Position numbers and translations under genes: made by a program. A model generated the notes under the pieces. The model was not told the DNA's origin, made no database searches, and saw only the letters and a list, made by a program, of their open reading frames with translations. 64,000 nucleotides of DNA from positions 186,001 through 250,000 of the forward strand of contig NZ_JAHLQF010000003.1 of the NCBI RefSeq assembly GCF_018918285.1. Reading direction: 5' to 3'. Shown piece after piece: positions 62,824-64,000 of this stretch (within the stretch, counting starts at the first letter, position 1; each line of letters starts with the position of its first letter). This DNA is from Clostridium mobile. Lineage in GTDB: Bacteria; Bacillota; Clostridia; Clostridiales; Clostridiaceae.

Positions 62824-63879
62824 TTGGGAGATAAAAAGGTTGTTGCAAGTGTAGAAGATTTAAAAGAGGGTATGATTGCAGCAGAAGAGATTATAGTTAA
62901 TAATAATGTACTAATAACAAAAGGAACAAGGTTAACAGAGAGTATAATAAAGAAATTAAAAAATGTTTATTTAGAGAATGACTTGCAAGTATATGAAAGA
63001 GATCCAGAGCAAGAAAATATATTAAAAGAAGGTAAAAAAGAACTAGAACAAGCTCAGATAACTGTTAAAAAATTATGTAACCATTTGGAGAACATATTTT
63101 TTAAAATAAAGCTTGAGGGAAAAACAGATATGAATGAAGTGAGAAATTTCTCTAAAAAAGTAATGGAAGAGTTAATTTCTCCAAGAACTATGATTAAGAA
63201 TATAGTAATAGAGGGAAATGGACAAGACTCCATATATAAGCATTCAGTTAACGTCATTGTATTAAGTTCTCTACTAGGAAAATGGTTAGGATTTGCAGAA
63301 GATAGGTTGAACTTATTAGCTTATTCAGCTATTTTACATGATTTCGGTAAAACAAAAATAGATAAAAAAATAATTTCTAAATCTTCTAGGCTTACTACAG
63401 AAGAAAGAGAAGAATTAAGAAAACATCCAGTAATAGCTTATAATTTAATTAAGGATATATCTTACTTAAGCAATTCTGTAAAATATGGTGTATTGATGCA
63501 CCATGAAAGAATTGACGGATCAGGATATCCTCTAGGATTAAAAGATAATAAAATACATGAATTTGCAAAAATTATAGCTATTGCAGATACTTTCGATTAT
63601 ATTAATTCAAATAAAAATTCTGATGATCCTTTTAAAGCGTTAGAATATATTAGGAAGGATTGTTTAGGAAAGCTTGACTATAACTATAGCAAGCTATTTG
63701 TAGAACATGTAGCAAACTATTTCTTTGGAGAAAATGTGTTATTGAATAATGGTAAAGTAGGTAAGATAGTACATATAGATATAAATAATTTATCCAGACC
63801 TCTCATTTTATGTGATGAAAATTTTATAGATTTAAAAAAGGAAAATGAATTAAAAATAGAAGGTTTTCTAGCAGATTAG
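62824..63879 (+). CDS. HD-GYP phosphodiesterase (c-di-GMP type)
   Basis: A 351-residue protein. Residues 1-70 are a small N-terminal domain (VEDLKEGMIAAEEIIVNNNVLITKG) common to clostridial HD-GYP proteins. The catalytic domain holds the metal site ILHDFGKTKI, HPVIAYNLI and the signature HHERIDGSGYP, which together hydrolyse c-di-GMP. The start TTG 62824 follows AGAGAGG by about 10 bases. No sensor or receiver domain is fused, so its control must come from elsewhere. Confidence 0.88.
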   Translation: MGDKKVVASVEDLKEGMIAAEEIIVNNNVLITKGTRLTESIIKKLKNVYLENDLQVYERDPEQENILKEGKKELEQAQITVKKLCNHLENIFFKIKLEGKTDMNEVRNFSKKVMEELISPRTMIKNIVIEGNGQDSIYKHSVNVIVLSSLLGKWLGFAEDRLNLLAYSAILHDFGKTKIDKKIISKSSRLTTEEREELRKHPVIAYNLIKDISYLSNSVKYGVLMHHERIDGSGYPLGLKDNKIHEFAKIIAIADTFDYINSNKNSDDPFKALEYIRKDCLGKLDYNYSKLFVEHVANYFFGENVLLNNGKVGKIVHIDINNLSRPLILCDENFIDLKKENELKIEGFLAD

Positions 63880-63947
63880 CCCTATAAGTCCACTGAAATT
63901 GTTATATTATGATATTATTACATATGGATAAATTATTGAATTATAAA

Positions 63948-63990
63948 ACCCCTAGAAGCAGCTAAAATGCTTCTAGGGGTAAACTTTTTT
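63948..63990 (+). terminator. Terminator of the HD-GYP gene
   Basis: ACCCCTAGAAGCA (63948-63960) pairs with TGCTTCTAGGGGT (63968-63980), followed by AAACTTTTTT. Confidence 0.85.
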
Positions 63991-64000
63991 AATAAATTCA

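Overview
The window looks like a chromosomal segment of a Clostridium sensu stricto-type Firmicute. Most of it is A+T-rich with AGA/AGG arginine codons, purine-rich GGAGG ribosome sites and frequent TTG/GTG starts. It carries a T-box leader, a GPT/GAT-repeat collagen-like protein of the exosporium type, citrate lyase, butanol- and glycerol-dehydrogenase genes and an AbgT transporter. Species cannot be fixed from sequence reading alone.

Region 1 (1-3.6 kb) has a visibly different, G+C-rich composition. It holds the 3' end of a sensor histidine kinase followed by a translationally coupled ABC ATPase and FtsX-type permease, most likely a transferred antimicrobial-peptide-type export/sensing module. 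Region 2 (4-12.2 kb) has a TetR regulator, an oleate hydratase with CGT-rich arginine usage, and a tight three-gene operon: an AAA+ (MoxR-like) ATPase with a large insert, an unknown beta-propeller-like protein, and a VWA/MIDAS protein. That operon is the best candidate for a poorly described system.

Region 3 (12.3-28 kb) is accessory and full of gene debris. It contains a GSDH-type sugar dehydrogenase, a methyltransferase, a DtxR-like regulator, an AraC regulator with a paired heteromeric ABC exporter-fold transporter (YbtPQ/IrtAB-like architecture), an ECF sigma/anti-sigma pair, a divergent MocR/PNPOx-like pair with a clear dyad operator, a TetR-MacB-like ABC operon with twin operators, and a small XRE regulator. 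Fragments of a nitrogenase-component-1-like gene, an ABC ATPase, an AlkA-like glycosylase and one unidentified gene lie between these.

Region 4 (28.3-36.3 kb) is about metals. A CsoR-CopA-CopZ copper operon with a G/C-tract operator is followed by a second AraC + ABC-pair module carrying Fur-box-like sites, so the AraC/ABC architecture occurs twice in 20 kb.

Region 5 (36.6-45.1 kb) has the collagen-like protein with a neighbouring family-2 glycosyltransferase, then DUF2156, GNAT and MarR genes, an ABC-F ribosome-protection-type gene with a terminator hairpin over its ribosome site, and a TipA-like MerR regulator. Region 6 (45.2-52 kb) is citrate metabolism: an FCD GntR regulator, three GTATACAAT-type repeats at exact 20-bp spacing, citD-citE-citF, a 2-hydroxycarboxylate transporter, a small membrane protein and a malic-enzyme-family decarboxylase. 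Together these can import citrate and convert it to acetate, pyruvate and CO2. Region 7 (52-64 kb) holds an iron alcohol dehydrogenase, an ECF sigma/DUF4179 pair, an AbgT transporter, glycerol dehydrogenase, an archaeal-type AspRS behind an unusual leader with one stem I but two antiterminator/terminator units, a DUF1905/YdeI protein, a membrane GDPD and an HD-GYP phosphodiesterase.
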